Shown: positions 1-12,197 of the stretch, piece after piece | How positions within the stretch are numbered: the first letter of the stretch is position 1 | Layout: each line of letters opens with the position of its first letter | Assembly (NCBI GenBank): GCA_016946835.1 | Contig: JACVTC010000086.1 | Coordinates: 661,001 to 725,000 of the forward strand | Direction: 5' to 3' | DNA: 64,000 nucleotides | Origin: Neocallimastix lanati (nom. inval.) | Lineage: Eukaryota; Neocallimastigomycota; Neocallimastigomycetes; Neocallimastigales; Neocallimastigaceae | Position numbers and translations under genes: made by a program | Notes under the pieces: model-generated | Told to the model about the DNA's origin: nothing | The model's input: only the letters and a program-made list of their open reading frames with translations | Database searches by the model: none

Positions 1-490
1 CAGTTTATACACTGTATATAAATCTTTATAATTTTTGGTTTTAATTTTTCTTTTGAATGAAAATAATAAATATTCTTTTTATTAGTATAAAATAATTTTA
101 TTTTATTACTAAATACTATTTATTTTAAATTTAATTATAAAAATTTAAAATTCCCAATATCCAAATTTACAAAAAATTATTACTTTAATTATTTAATTCT
201 CTATTTACCCACTAATTATTTTTCAATAATTTATTACTATTTTTTTTTTTAATATTATCAATAATTTTATTAATAAAATTTCCAACTTTAATTTATAATC
301 CAATTTTTTTTTTTTAATTTTCAAACTATTCTATTGGCTAATTTTTGTAATTTTTTAACTATTCTATTGGATAATTTTTTTTTTTTTTTTTACAACTTTA
401 TTATCTATCTAATATTTTTAATCATTATTTTCATATTATTTTTTTTATCTTCATGTCCTGCATAGCTCGCCAAGATTTATGGTTCAGAAT
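1..490. other. AT-rich sequence without recognisable gene
   Basis: No coding region or clear repeat boundary is seen. The stretch is dominated by A/T runs and short poly-T tracts. A small GC-richer patch at about 452-490 immediately precedes the first LTR and matches nothing else in the window. Confidence 0.5.
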
Positions 491-1860
491 TGAAAATAAT
501 ATAAAAAAATAATATATTCTAATAAGTAAAATTTAATTTTCCTTTAACAAAAATAAATATTATATTAACTATTCTAATGTAAATAATTTAAATAATTTAA
601 TAAATTTATCTCTAAAATATAACTAATTTACCTAACAATCTGAATATCTTAAAACAAACAAAAATTATTTTTATTCTTAACCGTAATAAAAACACAAAAA
701 AAAAAAAAAAAAAAAAAAAAAACTAATCAATTTAATAAGAGAATAATTTAGTTTTATTTATTTATTTAATTATTTAATTATACTAATTAAAAATATTTAA
801 TAATTCATTCTAGAAAAATTAAAAGAATAGTATAAAAATAAAACTGAAAGAAGAGGAAGAACTAAAGTATTGTGTTACTTTGTTCTTTTTATATATTTAA
901 AACATTTATTTGATTGGAGTAAAAATAGAAATATAAAATATAATAACAAAAATTAATAATATTATAATAATAAAATGTAATAAAATATAATTTTGATATA
1001 ATATTTAATATAAGATAATAATAAAAATATAATAAAGTATAATAAAAATTTTATAATAAAAACATAAAATAATAATAAATATAATTTTAATTATTTATAA
1101 TAAAATATCTAATTGTTTACTATTATAATATTAAATAAATACAATTAATACATTATTTTAAATAATTTAGTTATTTATACACTTTTTAATTTCATTATAT
1201 ATTTTAATACTTTAATATTTTATTATTATTTATTTATTAATTATTCTTAATAGTTTATTTAATTTTACTTATTTTTTATATATTATTTGTATCGTAACAT
1301 AAAATAAATGTAACAGATACATGGTAACATTAAGCCTATCCAATGATAGTTCTCTAGTTACGTAATGTATCTATAAACAGTTAGCAATTACAGCTAATCA
1401 AATAAAATCTTTATTTTAATTTCGTACGTTAAATTTTATTATTTTTATAGTTATTATATTAATAGTTATATAGTTATAATTTGTTTTATTAATAGATTAG
1501 TAAATTATGTTAATTTAAAGTATTTTACCAATATTTAAATTATTTGCATGTATAAAAATAACAGTACTTGTAACTGTAACGCACTAGCGTTACTATTAAT
1601 GTAAATTGTTATAAATAAATATTAATATTAATAAATAAAAATTAATTATTAAAATAAATAAAATATCTTAGTATAAGCCCAGTAACTAATAACGAATAGA
1701 GTTAAAAGTGCTGCGCTATATTCTTAAGTATTTCAAAAAGATAATTATAATTAATTTTAGTGTTTATTTTAATAACTCGAATAGAGAGGTGTTAAATTAT
1801 CTTAGCCTTTAAATTAATTGTTATTCGTTATTTTAGTTAATAATAAACCGACCTTTTACA
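491..1860 (+). repeat. LTR family H, copy 1 (solo)
   Basis: This 1370-bp unit begins with TG (TGAAAATAAT) and ends with CA (CCTTTTACA). It aligns along its length with 12198-13565 (1368 bp) and, with an internal deletion, with 8218-8960. Shared landmarks are the short hairpin AACTAAAGTA/TACTTTGTTC near 860, the palindrome GTAACGC-acta-GCGTTAC near 1576, and the block around AAGTGCTGCGCTATATTC. No retroviral-type protein is attached, so it is read as a solo LTR. Orientation follows the TG-to-CA reading and is not independently proved. No clean target duplication was found. Confidence 0.6.
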
Positions 1861-1862
1861 AT

Positions 1863-2850
1863 TGTAATAGCTATTCTAAAACTAAAATTAGTTAATATAA
1901 CTATTATCTACAATTTTAATATTATTTTTTACATAATATTAAAATTGAAATAATAAAAATTAAAAAATTTAAATTATACTTAATAATTACGTAGTGTTTA
2001 TTATAAGTAAATATAATAAACAATAACCCATCAATAGTAGAATAGTAGTTGAAAATATTTTAAAAAAAAAGCTTTTATGATTAATAATAATTTTTTGATA
2101 TATAAATATAAAATTTATTTTAATAGTTATTATTTATTATATTTTCTTAAAATAATAATGATTTCTCAAAGAGAATTCAAGAGTCCTATTTATATTTTTT
2201 CAAAAAAATCAATCGGTTAAATAAATTTATTTTCTAATCTTAACAAAAAATCTATTTAGGAAAAGATTGGAAGAAAAACCTAAATAGTTTTTCGATCAAA
2301 ATTCTAATCATTTTGATCATCGTATAATTAAAGAAAATCAATTTGCTGGAAAAACATTAATTTCCGATTTTCTAATTAATTATTAAAATATTAAATAATG
2401 ATAGGATAGGAATTAATAAAAAAAAAAAAAAGAATTTTTTTTTTTTTATTTAAAAAAAAAATTATATAATATGATAGATTAGATACATTTATAGTTTATA
2501 ATACATTATAAAATACATAATTTTATTTTTATGGTAAAATATTAAATACAAATTTACATAATCTTTTGTAAAAATTCTATTTAAATGAATAGTAATAATA
2601 AGCAAATAAATTTTATATTATTTATATAAATGTATAAATTATAATATGTAAATAAATTTAGATCAATATATGAAAATATAACTATTAAATAAATTTATAA
2701 GTTAAAATCAATGAATATATTGATTATTATTTAAATAAATATTTTTAAAAAATAATTATTATTTTATAAATAATTATAAATTATTAATGATTTTTCATTA
2801 ATTATAAGAAATATTAATCATTCATTATTGAATAATTATGATTTCTTACA
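1863..2850 (-). repeat. LTR family F (decayed relative of A/B), solo
   Basis: The unit starts TGTAATAG two bases after LTR H copy 1 and ends TTTCTTACA, the same termini as families A and B in minus orientation. It keeps the U3 hairpin ladder: interleaved stems at 2233-2241/2263-2271 and 2252-2260/2279-2287, and a hairpin at 2294-2302/2310-2318. The primary sequence has diverged from A and B but pairing is kept. Its flanks (ACAAT, ACATG) do not form a clear target duplication. Confidence 0.55.
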
Positions 2851-2852
2851 AC

Positions 2853-3823
2853 TGTAATAATCATACTAAGTACTATTATTTAATATCATTATTAATTTCA
2901 ACTTAACGACTAATTCATTAAGTTGAGAAAATAAAGTAAAATAATTTTATACCTGAATCGAGTTTATTATAAACTTAATTATAATAATAACACTGCACAA
3001 AAATAGAAGAATGTTTAGATAAAATTTATTTGTAAAATATTTTTATTAGAAATTATTTTATTATTTATTTAAAGATAAAAATATAAATTATTATTATTAA
3101 AAATAGGTTTTTATAATAATAACTCTTGATTTCTTAAAGAGAACTAGCCTTATTTATATTTTTTTAAGAAAATAAGGTTAAATAAAAAAGGTTTTCTAAT
3201 CTTAACAAATCTCTTATCTAGAAAAAAATTAGAAGAAAAAACTAGATAAGTTTTGATCAATATTCTATTCATATTGATCATTGTATATTTTAAGTGAAAA
3301 CCAAATATATAATTATATATTTGGATAAAACCTTAAAATACTGATTTTTTAAATTTTAATTTAGATCATCAAATAAAAGGAAAAATAAATAATAACCGAA
3401 ATGATCTAAATTAATCTAATTTTCCAAATATTATTTTTACAATCTAATCTAAGCTTATTAACATAAAACTATCTTTAAACTAAAATATAGAATTATAGAA
3501 AATACAGAAACCTATTGATTATTCTTTTAAATGTACAATGTAAAAAATATAAAAAATAAATAAAAGTAATGTTTACATTAAATTAATAATTAAATGAATG
3601 ACTAAATGAATTGATAATATTAATAAATGTATATATAATAATTATTTAAATAAATTTCCAAATATTAATTAAATATATAAAAATTATATTTTTTAATAAA
3701 GTTAGATATAATATTTCAATGTATGCAATATTAATAATTTAAATAAATTTATAATTATTATTAATAATTATAAAGACTAAGAAATATTAATTATTTATTA
3801 ATAAATAATTAATATTTCTTACA
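2853..3823 (-). repeat. Solo LTR, family A, with target duplication
   Basis: This 971-bp LTR starts TGTAATAATC and ends TTTCTTACA on the plus strand. It aligns throughout with the LTRs of the intact element at 39909-46838. It is flanked by a perfect 5-bp direct repeat, ACAAC, at 2848-2852 and 3824-3828, so it is a genuine single insertion reduced to a solo LTR. The duplication overlaps the last three bases of LTR F, so this insertion is the younger. The hairpin GATCAATAT/ATATTGATC (3255-3263/3271-3279) is a covarying version of the GATCGATAT stem in the intact element. Confidence 0.85.
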
Positions 3824-3828
3824 ACAAC

Positions 3829-4807
3829 ATGTTTAGGTTCGGAGAGGGAAAATAAAAATAAGTAATAATATAAACAATAAAAAGAAATTAATGAAAAAGA
3901 AAAATAATAAAATAATAATTTTATAATTTTTTATTTTATAAATCTTTTATTAAATTTTTATTAAAAATTACAATATTAAGAAAATTACAATATAAAAATT
4001 ACTATTTTTTTTTACTGTTATTTATACTTTTTCTTAAAATAATAGAAATGGTAAAGTCATATCTTTGTATAATGAAAATTAACTATTATTAAATATTTTA
4101 TATTATTTTTTTATTATTAATATAATTATTATTTAATTTATAATAAATAATACTTATATATTAATCTATTACTAATTATTTATTACTAATCTACTTAATT
4201 ATATACTTTAAAAGACATTTTTTTTATTTTACAGAAGTTAATTCAGTGGTTTAGTAATATTTATTTAATCTTAAAGTTTAATTTTACTATGTTTAGAAAA
4301 ATATTATTATTTAAATTGTTAATATAAAATTTATAATTTCATCAAATTTATAATTTATAATATAATATTTATAATAAAACATATAATAATAGTATAACTA
4401 TTTTCTTTTATGTTTAATTTTTATTAGTAATCATTAATACAATTTTTTTAATTTGGAATTTTCCAAAGAAATAATTAATATTGATAAGTTTAATATTAAT
4501 AAAAGAAATATTGATAAGATTTTGATAAACTAAAAAAAATTGATAAAATAAATTATATAATATTGATAAGGATTTTAATAATAATAAAATATTGATAAGA
4601 ATAATAAAGGTAGCATAGATAAGAAATTAATATTAAATATTCTTTTAAATAGTATAATTTAATTTGTACTAACCAGGAATATAGATTAATTTATTAGAAT
4701 ATAGAAAGTTCCAAAAGAAAGAACAAAGAATCAAATAATTTGTGGGTTAAATGAATCATTTAGGATGAATAACAAAAAGAACATTATTTGAGCATTCTTT
4801 ATCAGCA
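3829..4807. other. AT-rich spacer between LTRs
   Basis: No gene is seen. A purine-rich patch at about 3834-3852 follows the solo LTR. Repeated 'attgataag' words between 4480 and 4620 resemble the stretch at about 9990-10160, so this is probably decayed repeat sequence. Confidence 0.4.
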
Positions 4808-6558
4808 TGTAAGAAATAATAATTATTTACTAATAAATAATTATTATTTCTTAGTCTTTATAATTATTGATAATAATTATAAATTTATTTAAATTATAAC
4901 TAATTCATACATTGAAATATTATTATCAAATTTATTAATATTATAATTATTCATACACTTAAATAATATTAGAAGATTTAATTAAATAATTATTATTTAT
5001 ACACTTATTAATATTAACAATTTATTTAAATTATTCACTTAATTATTAATTTAATGTAAAACATTATTTTTATTTATTTTTACATTGTACATTTAAAGAA
5101 ATAATTAATAAGTTTCTATATTTGTATAATTTTATATTTTAGTTTAAAAGATAGTGTTATATTTATAAGCTTAGATTAGATTTTAATGATATTTTGAAAA
5201 TTAGATTAATTTAGATCAGATTCGGTTATTATTTATTTTCCCTTTTATTTGATGATCTAAATTAAAAAATAGAAAATCGTTTTTTTAAGGTTTTATCCAA
5301 GTATTATAATATATTTGGTTTTACTTATAATATACGATGATCAATATGAATAGAATACTGATCGAAACTTATCTAGTTTTTTCTTCTAGTCTTTTTCTAG
5401 ATAAGAAATTTGTTAAGATTAGAAAACCTTTTTTATTTAACCTTATTTTCTTAAAAAAATATAAATGTAAAGATATCTTTATATCTTTAATAAATTTATG
5501 TAATTCATTATTACATTAATTTATGTATGAAATTTTTTCCACGATATCTTGAATAAAATTATGTAATTTACATTAATTTATGAATTAAAGCGTATTTCAA
5601 TAAATTTATGTAAACGAAAAATCATACATCAAATTTACGTACATGAATTAAATACTTTAAACAATTATTTCTCCTTAAATTAATAATTGAAATTTAAAAT
5701 TATAAATTAGAACTTAAATTATTTAAATTTATATTTATTAAATATGAAATTAAATAATTTAGTTACAAAAAATTCGCCAAATCTGTTATTGTTAAATTTT
5801 TATTTATTTAAATAGTATAGTATAATATTATTAATAGTTTTTAGTTTAATTTTAAATTAGTTAAAATATTTAAATAGTTATAATAAAAAATAGTTATAAT
5901 AAAAAATAGTTATAATAAAAAATAGTTAATTAGAAAATTATACTATAATTAGTTTTAGTTTAAATATTTTATTATTTTATAAAATTAATTATTATTAATA
6001 TTTAAATTGAATATATGTAAATTAAATTAATTTAATATATTAGAATATAATTAAGAAAAAAATATAAATATTGTAAATTTTCTTTAATTGAAAAAATGTA
6101 ATTGTTATTTTTTATAATTTTATAGTTCATAACATAATAAGAACTATTTAATAAAAGATTTTTAATAAACCAAATATTTTTAATAAAAAAGAATTTATTT
6201 ATAATAGTGTTTTTGTATTATTATAATCTGTTTTATCATAAAACACTTTATAATAAATAAGGCTCTTGAGTTCTCTTTAAGAAATCAAGAGCTATTATTA
6301 TAAAAACCTATTTATAATAATAATAATTTATATTTTTATCTTTAAATAAATATTAAAATAATTTCTAATAAAAAAATATTTTACAAATAAACTTTATCTA
6401 AACATTCTTCTATTTTTGTGCATTGATATTATTATAATTAAGTTTATAATAAAGTCGATTCAGGTATAAAATTATTTTATTTTCTCAACTTAATGAATTA
6501 GTCGTTAAGATGAAATTAATAATCATATTAAGTAATAGTACTTAGTAAGATTATTACA
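4808..6558 (+). repeat. LTR family A, plus orientation, interrupted by a ~0.8-kb insertion
   Basis: The unit starts TGTAAGAAATAATAATTATT and ends GATTATTACA, the plus-strand orientation of LTR A. It aligns with 36925-37896 except for an extra ~790 bp entering after 'aaaatataaat' near 5465 and leaving before 'aaggctcttgag' near 6257. The interruption splits the LTR just at its TATA box and predicted start site. The flanks (CAGCA, AACAT) are not a matching duplication. Confidence 0.7.
5466..6256. repeat. Insertion of unknown type inside LTR A
   Basis: About 790 bp of AT-rich sequence separates the two halves of the LTR. The junctions carry a short direct repeat, ATAAAT or AATAAAT, compatible with a target duplication but too simple to prove it. 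It contains four near-identical copies of 'tagttataataaaaaa' at about 5870-5935. No coding region and no other copy in the window were recognised. Boundaries are good to about 10 bp. Confidence 0.4.
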
Positions 6559-6564
6559 AACATT

Positions 6565-7290
6565 TGATAAGAATGTACTAAATAATGCATTCTTAATTCT
6601 TAATTAAATTTATGATTTATTTCTAATATATTATGTGTACATTATTATTTTTGTACTTTAATAAATTTTTAAATTCAAATATCAAAAATTAAATCAAAAA
6701 TTTTCTTAAATATTTTAATCTTTGTTTTACTTTTGAAAAACTTGTTGATATATAGTTATAGATTGAATAACGGTTTCTTATTCATAAAAACAAATATAAT
6801 TAATAAGTTTTTCTATAATACTAATATTATTAATACTTTATATTATCAAATAAAAAATATATTATTAAATAATAAAATTATAATATTATATAATTAATAA
6901 ATAAATTAAATCAATAATAAATAAAATATAAAATCTTTTATTTTTATCATACAAAAGTGTAACTTATTAGTTATTGTGTTTTGCTTTTAAACTTTTTTTC
7001 ACATATAATTATATTACACATAAGGTGATACTACTTAGAAAGGTATCAGAATTAACATTTAAATTTAATAGTTTTTATAAAAAAAAATGTAATAATATAA
7101 AATTTAGTGGCAAGAACAATTTTTATGCCTTAAAAAAAGTATAAATAGTTGTAAATTTTGCTACCAATTTTAATAAAATTAATTAATCAATTAATTAATA
7201 AATTAATAAAAAAAATAATAAATAAATAAATAAATAAATAAAATTTGTGTATTTACTTATTGTTTTTATTTAATTCTCTAAACCTTAACA
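6565..7290 (+). repeat. Solo LTR, family E
   Basis: It starts TGATAAGAATGTAC and ends CCTTAACA. It aligns with 20553-21370, the LTR that directly follows the pol fragment at 18.5-20.5 kb. The TATA box AAAGTATAAATAG lies near 7136, followed by a block running from 'ttgtaaattttgctacc'. The copy is about 90 bp shorter than its relative. No target duplication was found. Confidence 0.65.
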
Positions 7291-7293
7291 CAA

Positions 7294-8201
7294 TGTAAGA
7301 AATAATAATAAAATTTTAAATTATAATTATTATTTCTTATTATGTATTAATATATTAAAAATTAATAATTAGAAATACATTATTTTTACATTATCGTTAT
7401 TTGTTTTGTAACGATGTACAATAACTATTACATGTAAAATTATTTAAAAATTAGGAGTAGTTAACCAATTATTAGTTAAACTTAATTATTAATAATTAAT
7501 TAATATTATTCAATAATTTATTCGTTAGAATTATTATTTAAATTTTTGGACATTTTAGATGTAATCAAAAATTATTTAAAATTTTTCATAACAAAAAAAA
7601 AATTTTTTTTTTTCTAAATTTGGACAAATTTATTCAATTTTTAATTTTTTTTATTTATCATTTTGGACATTTAATTAGAATTATTTATTATAAAAGTAAT
7701 TAGAAAATCGATCTTTAAGGTTTTCCCGAATACTGATTGGTATCGATTTTACATATATGATCCGATGATAAATATGTTTAGAATATTAATCGAAACTTAT
7801 TTAGGTTTTTCTTCTAATCTTTTCCTAAATAAGAAATTTGTTAAGATTAGACAATATTTAATTTAAAATTTTGTAAAAGTATAAATAGAGACTCTTAAGT
7901 TCTTTTCATGAAATTAAGAGTTATTATTATAAGAAAAATAATAATAACAATAAAATTTTATAATTTAAATAATAATAATAATATTATTATTTTTTTTTTA
8001 TTTTAAAATAATTTTTATTTATTTTTTTTAAAAAAATAAATTAAATTAAATAAATAAATAAATTAAATTTTCTTATAATAAACTCGATTTTTTTAATAAA
8101 ACAAATTTAAAATTTCCCAATTTTAGTTAATAATATTATTATTAAAATAAAATTGTGGATTAGAAATTGCTATAATAGAATTTTTATTTCAATTTCTAAC
8201 A
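7294..8201 (+). repeat. Solo LTR, family L (A-like), with target duplication
   Basis: This 908-bp LTR starts TGTAAGAAATA and ends TTCTAACA. It is flanked by the 5-bp direct repeat CACAA (7289-7293 and 8202-8206). It keeps the interleaved stems CTTATTTAGG (7796-7805)/CCTAAATAAG (7824-7833) and TCTAATCTT (7813-7821)/AAGATTAGA (7843-7851). It also has a TATA box (TATAAATA from 7880) and the conserved 12-mer AAGAGTTATTAT starting 36 nt later at 7916. Outside these elements it has drifted far from families A and B. Confidence 0.75.
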
Positions 8202-8217
8202 CACAATGGTACAGTCT

Positions 8218-8960
8218 TGAAGAGTTTTAATAATAAAATAATATATTCTAATAACTAAAGAAAATTTTATATTCTATTTTATTATTCTAATTTATTATTC
8301 TAATTTAAAAATCTAAATATTAAATAATTTAACTATACTAAAATAACTAAAAATAATTTCAAACCTAATCTAAATAATCTAATTATTCAACAATAATTAT
8401 TAACTCTAAACATTAAACATAAAATCTTAAAACACTTAAAAACAACATTCAAATTATTTTTAATTTAATTTTATTTAAACTAAACTATTTTATTTTTATT
8501 ATTTAATCTATACTAATTTTATTATTTGAACTATTCTAATTTAATTATTTAAACTAATTTTATTTAATTATTTAAACTAATTTTATTTCAATTTAACTAT
8601 TTAATTTATTATTTAACTCTAAAATAACAAAAGAATAATACAATAATAAAGTTGTAGTTGTAAGAAAAAGAGAGAAAGAACTAAAGTATTGTACTACTTT
8701 GTTCTTTTTATACAATTAAAACAGTTATTTGATTGGACTAGATTTAATAATAAAAATTTAATAATAAAAATTTAATAATAAAAATTTAATAATAAAAATT
8801 TAATAATAAAAATTTAATAATAAAAATTTAATAATAAATAATTATAATTATAATTAATTCTAGTGTTTATTATTAACAATTCCAATAGAGGGGTGTTAAG
8901 TTAGCCTTTAAAATTAATTATTATTTGTTATTTTTGTTAATAATAAACTTACCTTTTACA
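8218..8960 (+). repeat. LTR family H, copy 2 (internally deleted)
   Basis: It starts TGAAGAGTTTT and ends ACCTTTTACA. It matches the two ends of LTR H (491-1860, 12198-13565) but lacks the middle that holds the GTAACGC palindrome. In place of that middle is a run of six 14-bp repeats (aataataaaaattt) at about 8745-8835. Confidence 0.55.
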
Positions 8961-10229
8961 CAATTGTTGAGGTTCATATTGTAAAAGGAGTGTGAACATT
9001 AATAAGTAGATAAATTAACTAACTAAATTACACTAAAGAAATTATTACTACACATTATGAATTTTATTTAAAGAATTATTATTAAAAATATTTTATTTAT
9101 AAATTATATAATTATTTTATTGTTAAAACTAACTTTATTAATATTAATATTTATTTTTATAACAATATGGGAAACCTTTCAATTATTATTCCTATTTCAT
9201 TTTCACTATTATTTCTACTAATTCTTTCCTCAGAAAGGCCCCCCTCATAAAAAATATGGATTATACATATTTTTTATATTATTTAATTACATTATTAAAT
9301 CCAATCATATAAATTAATTAATTACATAAATTAATATTTAAAATTATAAAATATAATTAATATAAAAATTATTATATAAAATATAAGAAAATTATTAATA
9401 GTAAAGAATATAATAATATATTTTTATATAATAAATTATTAAGAATATATGTTAAATATATCATTATTATTTTATTCTTTATCACAATTGTTATGGTTCG
9501 GGTTTATTAGAAATATTTTTATTTAATTATTTATTTTTTTTTTGTTTTTGTCTGTCTACATTTTAATTATTGAAAAACTTCACTTATTTATACTTTTTGA
9601 AAAAAATAAATATGTAAAGCCTTTCTACATTTTATCATCATATTTAAAAAAAAATAATTTACTATTACTAATTTCTTCAAATTTTATATTAATTTAAATT
9701 AACTAATTCATAAGTATTTTTATTTTAATAAATTTGTTTATATAATTTTATATTATTTTTCATATACTAAAACTAAATTATTTAATATATACGAAAAGAA
9801 ACAAACAAAATTTAAAAAGGCTTTACAGAAAAATAAAGTTAGTTTAATCAAGAATATAAATTTAAAAACTATAATATATTTAATATTTATTATTAATCAA
9901 TTAAGATTTGATTTTATTTGTGGGGAATAAAAATATTTATAAATTAAATAATCAATTTAAAAATAAAATAAAATACTAAAAAGAATACAATTTTAATATT
10001 GATAAAATATAGTAATAATATAATAATATATTTGAAAATAAAGATAAAATATTAATATTGATAATAAACACTTTAATAAAATAATAAAATTTAAGGTTAT
10101 ATTAGATATTGATATTAATAATAAAAATATAGAATTATTGATAATATTTTAGTAACTTTTTAATAAAAATATAAAAAAAATATATTTATAAAATAATTTA
10201 GTATAGAAAATATAGTAAAGTAATATTAA
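8961..10229. other. Gene-free AT-rich stretch with degraded repeats
   Basis: No coding region is recognised. Two similar words, 'cacaattgttgaggttc' (8959) and 'cacaattgttatggttc' (9483), flank about 520 bp. A C-rich tract at 9237-9245 would read as a polypurine tract on the minus strand. Inverted copies of GTAAAGCCTTT (about 9612) and AAAGGCTTTAC (about 9820) bracket about 200 bp. These look like remains of mobile DNA that cannot be assigned. Confidence 0.35.
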
Positions 10230-10303
10230 GTAAAGAACAATATAATGGATTCTAAAGTAAGTTGAAATTCTAATTAATAATCCATTATATATTCGTTCTT
10301 TAC
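10230..10303. repeat. Long imperfect hairpin next to LTR D
   Basis: Arms at 10230-10251 and 10279-10303 are reverse complements apart from a 3-nt bulge (outer GTAAAGAAC / GTTCTTTAC, inner AATGGATT / AATCCATT), with a 27-nt loop. It lies 6 bp upstream of LTR D copy 1. It could be the target of that insertion or the end of an older element. Confidence 0.55.
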
Positions 10304-10309
10304 CAAAAA

Positions 10310-11173
10310 TGATTTATACCTGTTATTCTTAATCTACAAAAATTAAATTTTGTAGAAGTGAATAAAAGTATAAATACTAAAACAAAATAAGAAAAAATTA
10401 ATAAATTTAAAAATAAATATGTTTTATTATTAAACACAAATTGTTTTATTAAAAAGATTGTTTTTATTTTAAATATTAATCTTTATTTATTTAATAATTA
10501 ATTTTATTTAAATTAATAACAGAAAAGTGATTATTAAAACTAATAAAATAATAAAATAAAATTATTTATTATTTATCATAATTTATTTAAATTTTAAAAA
10601 TAAAATTTGATTATTAACAATTAATAAACTAATAAAATATATAAAATAATTTATTGAAATTATTAATAATAAAGAATAATTTATATGAAATATTTTACAT
10701 GTCTTTATATTATCGATGATTTTAAACTATTTACATTTATAAACAATAAAATAAATAATTGTTATAAATACTTACAAATAAAGTATTAAAATAAAAAAGT
10801 TTTAATTATAATTTGTTTATAAAAGTTTTGTTATAAAATAAATAAAATATTAATTATTTTAAATAAAAGTAATTTGAGGATTATTTAACTATTTAATTTT
10901 AATTTTGAAATGTTTAAAGTTTGTTTATTTATTATTTACAATTTATTAAATTTGTTTATTATTTTGTTTATTTGTAATTTTAGAAGAAAATTAATTAATT
11001 TGTTTTAGTTTTAATTAAAATTGTTAATAATTAATTAGATTATTATTATTTTATTTTCATTTATTTCTTTTAATTAATTTTCTTAAATTGATTTCAAGAT
11101 TTCTAATAGGTTAAGTTAAATAAGAATTTATTATTTATTATTTATTTTAATTTTATAATTTCGTTATTTATCA
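10310..11173 (+). repeat. Solo LTR, family D, copy 1
   Basis: This 864-bp unit starts TGATTTATACC and ends TTATTTATCA. It aligns with 37904-38936 and partly with 17885-18553. It is flanked by AAAA on both sides, consistent with the 4-bp target duplication seen more clearly at the second copy. A TATA box (AAAGTATAAATAC) lies near 10366. No internal protein-coding region is associated in this window. Confidence 0.65.
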
Positions 11174-12197
11174 AAAATGATATTTATGGTTTATATCTCA
11201 ATTCTGAATAGGCTCAGAAAGTGATATAACCAATATCAATAAATAAATTTAGAAAAAAGTTGTTTTTATGATTAAGAATTTTATTAATATATATTTTATT
11301 TATTTTATAAATTATTTTAAATACATCTTTTAATTTTATAATTTAAATTATTATTTTAATTATTTAATATTATTATTAATATTTAATTTATGATTAGAAT
11401 GAGTAAAAACTATATAAAAATCTGATTATTAAAATAAATAAAATTAAGAAATATTTATATTAATTTAGTAAATTATACATTTTAAAATTTGTTTACATGT
11501 TATAATTAATAATATTTTAAAAATTATTATTTCTGTTCATTGTTTATTATACATTTATTATTATTAAAATATTTTTAATATATTTTTATTTTTATTAATT
11601 TATTAATTGTTTATTATTAAACTTTATAAAATTTGTACCGTGATATTATTTTTTTTGTTAAAATTAAGATATAAAATAGCTTTATAATTAATAACGTAAC
11701 TAGATTAATATGTTGATTTATATATTAATAATCCAACAATAATTAATTAATAATAAATTGATAATTAAATAAAATAAGATAATTAATTAAATTATTTAAA
11801 CACTTAATATTTAAAGAATAATTTAAGCAATAATTTATTTGAAGATTTATAAAAAAGATCTATTTATTTTAATAAAAGTTGAATTATTAGTATATAATTA
11901 TTGCAAACACAATAACCTTACAAAGAACATAAAAGATAGATTTTTACATCTTTCTTTTATACTTTGTAAGTTACATAATAATAGTATTTAATTATAAGAT
12001 ATTAATAATATAGTAAAATGAATATTAATAAGATAATAACAATATCGATATGTTTAAAATATTTAATATAACTAAATAAATGCAATTTGTAATTATATAA
12101 TTAATTTGAATAATTAAAAATAGTAGTTAATATATATGATGTAAACATATGTATAAACATAATAAAATAAATACATGTGATGTCATATGTAGACAAT
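11174..12197. other. AT-rich spacer with one strong hairpin
   Basis: No gene is seen. Near 11910-11972, CTTACAAAG and CTTTGTAAG form the outer arms of a hairpin with further pairing (ATAAAAGA / TCTTTCTTTTAT). A similar structure recurs at 47092-47152 beside the tRNA-Ser genes, so the stretch probably contains a decayed LTR related to that copy. Confidence 0.4.

Noticed and set aside
5337..5519. 60-codon frame inside an LTR
   Set aside because: Lies across the U3 hairpin ladder and an insertion boundary of LTR A; no homology.
9483..9500. Words containing GGTTC (also near 480, 3834 and 8970) as possible tRNA B boxes
   Set aside because: Only the 5-nt core matches; no acceptor stem, T stem or anticodon arm could be built around any of them.
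9605..9832. Small DNA transposon (MITE) bounded by GTAAAGCCTTT / AAAGGCTTTAC
   Set aside because: One copy only, no clear target duplication, and short inverted repeats are expected in AT-rich DNA.
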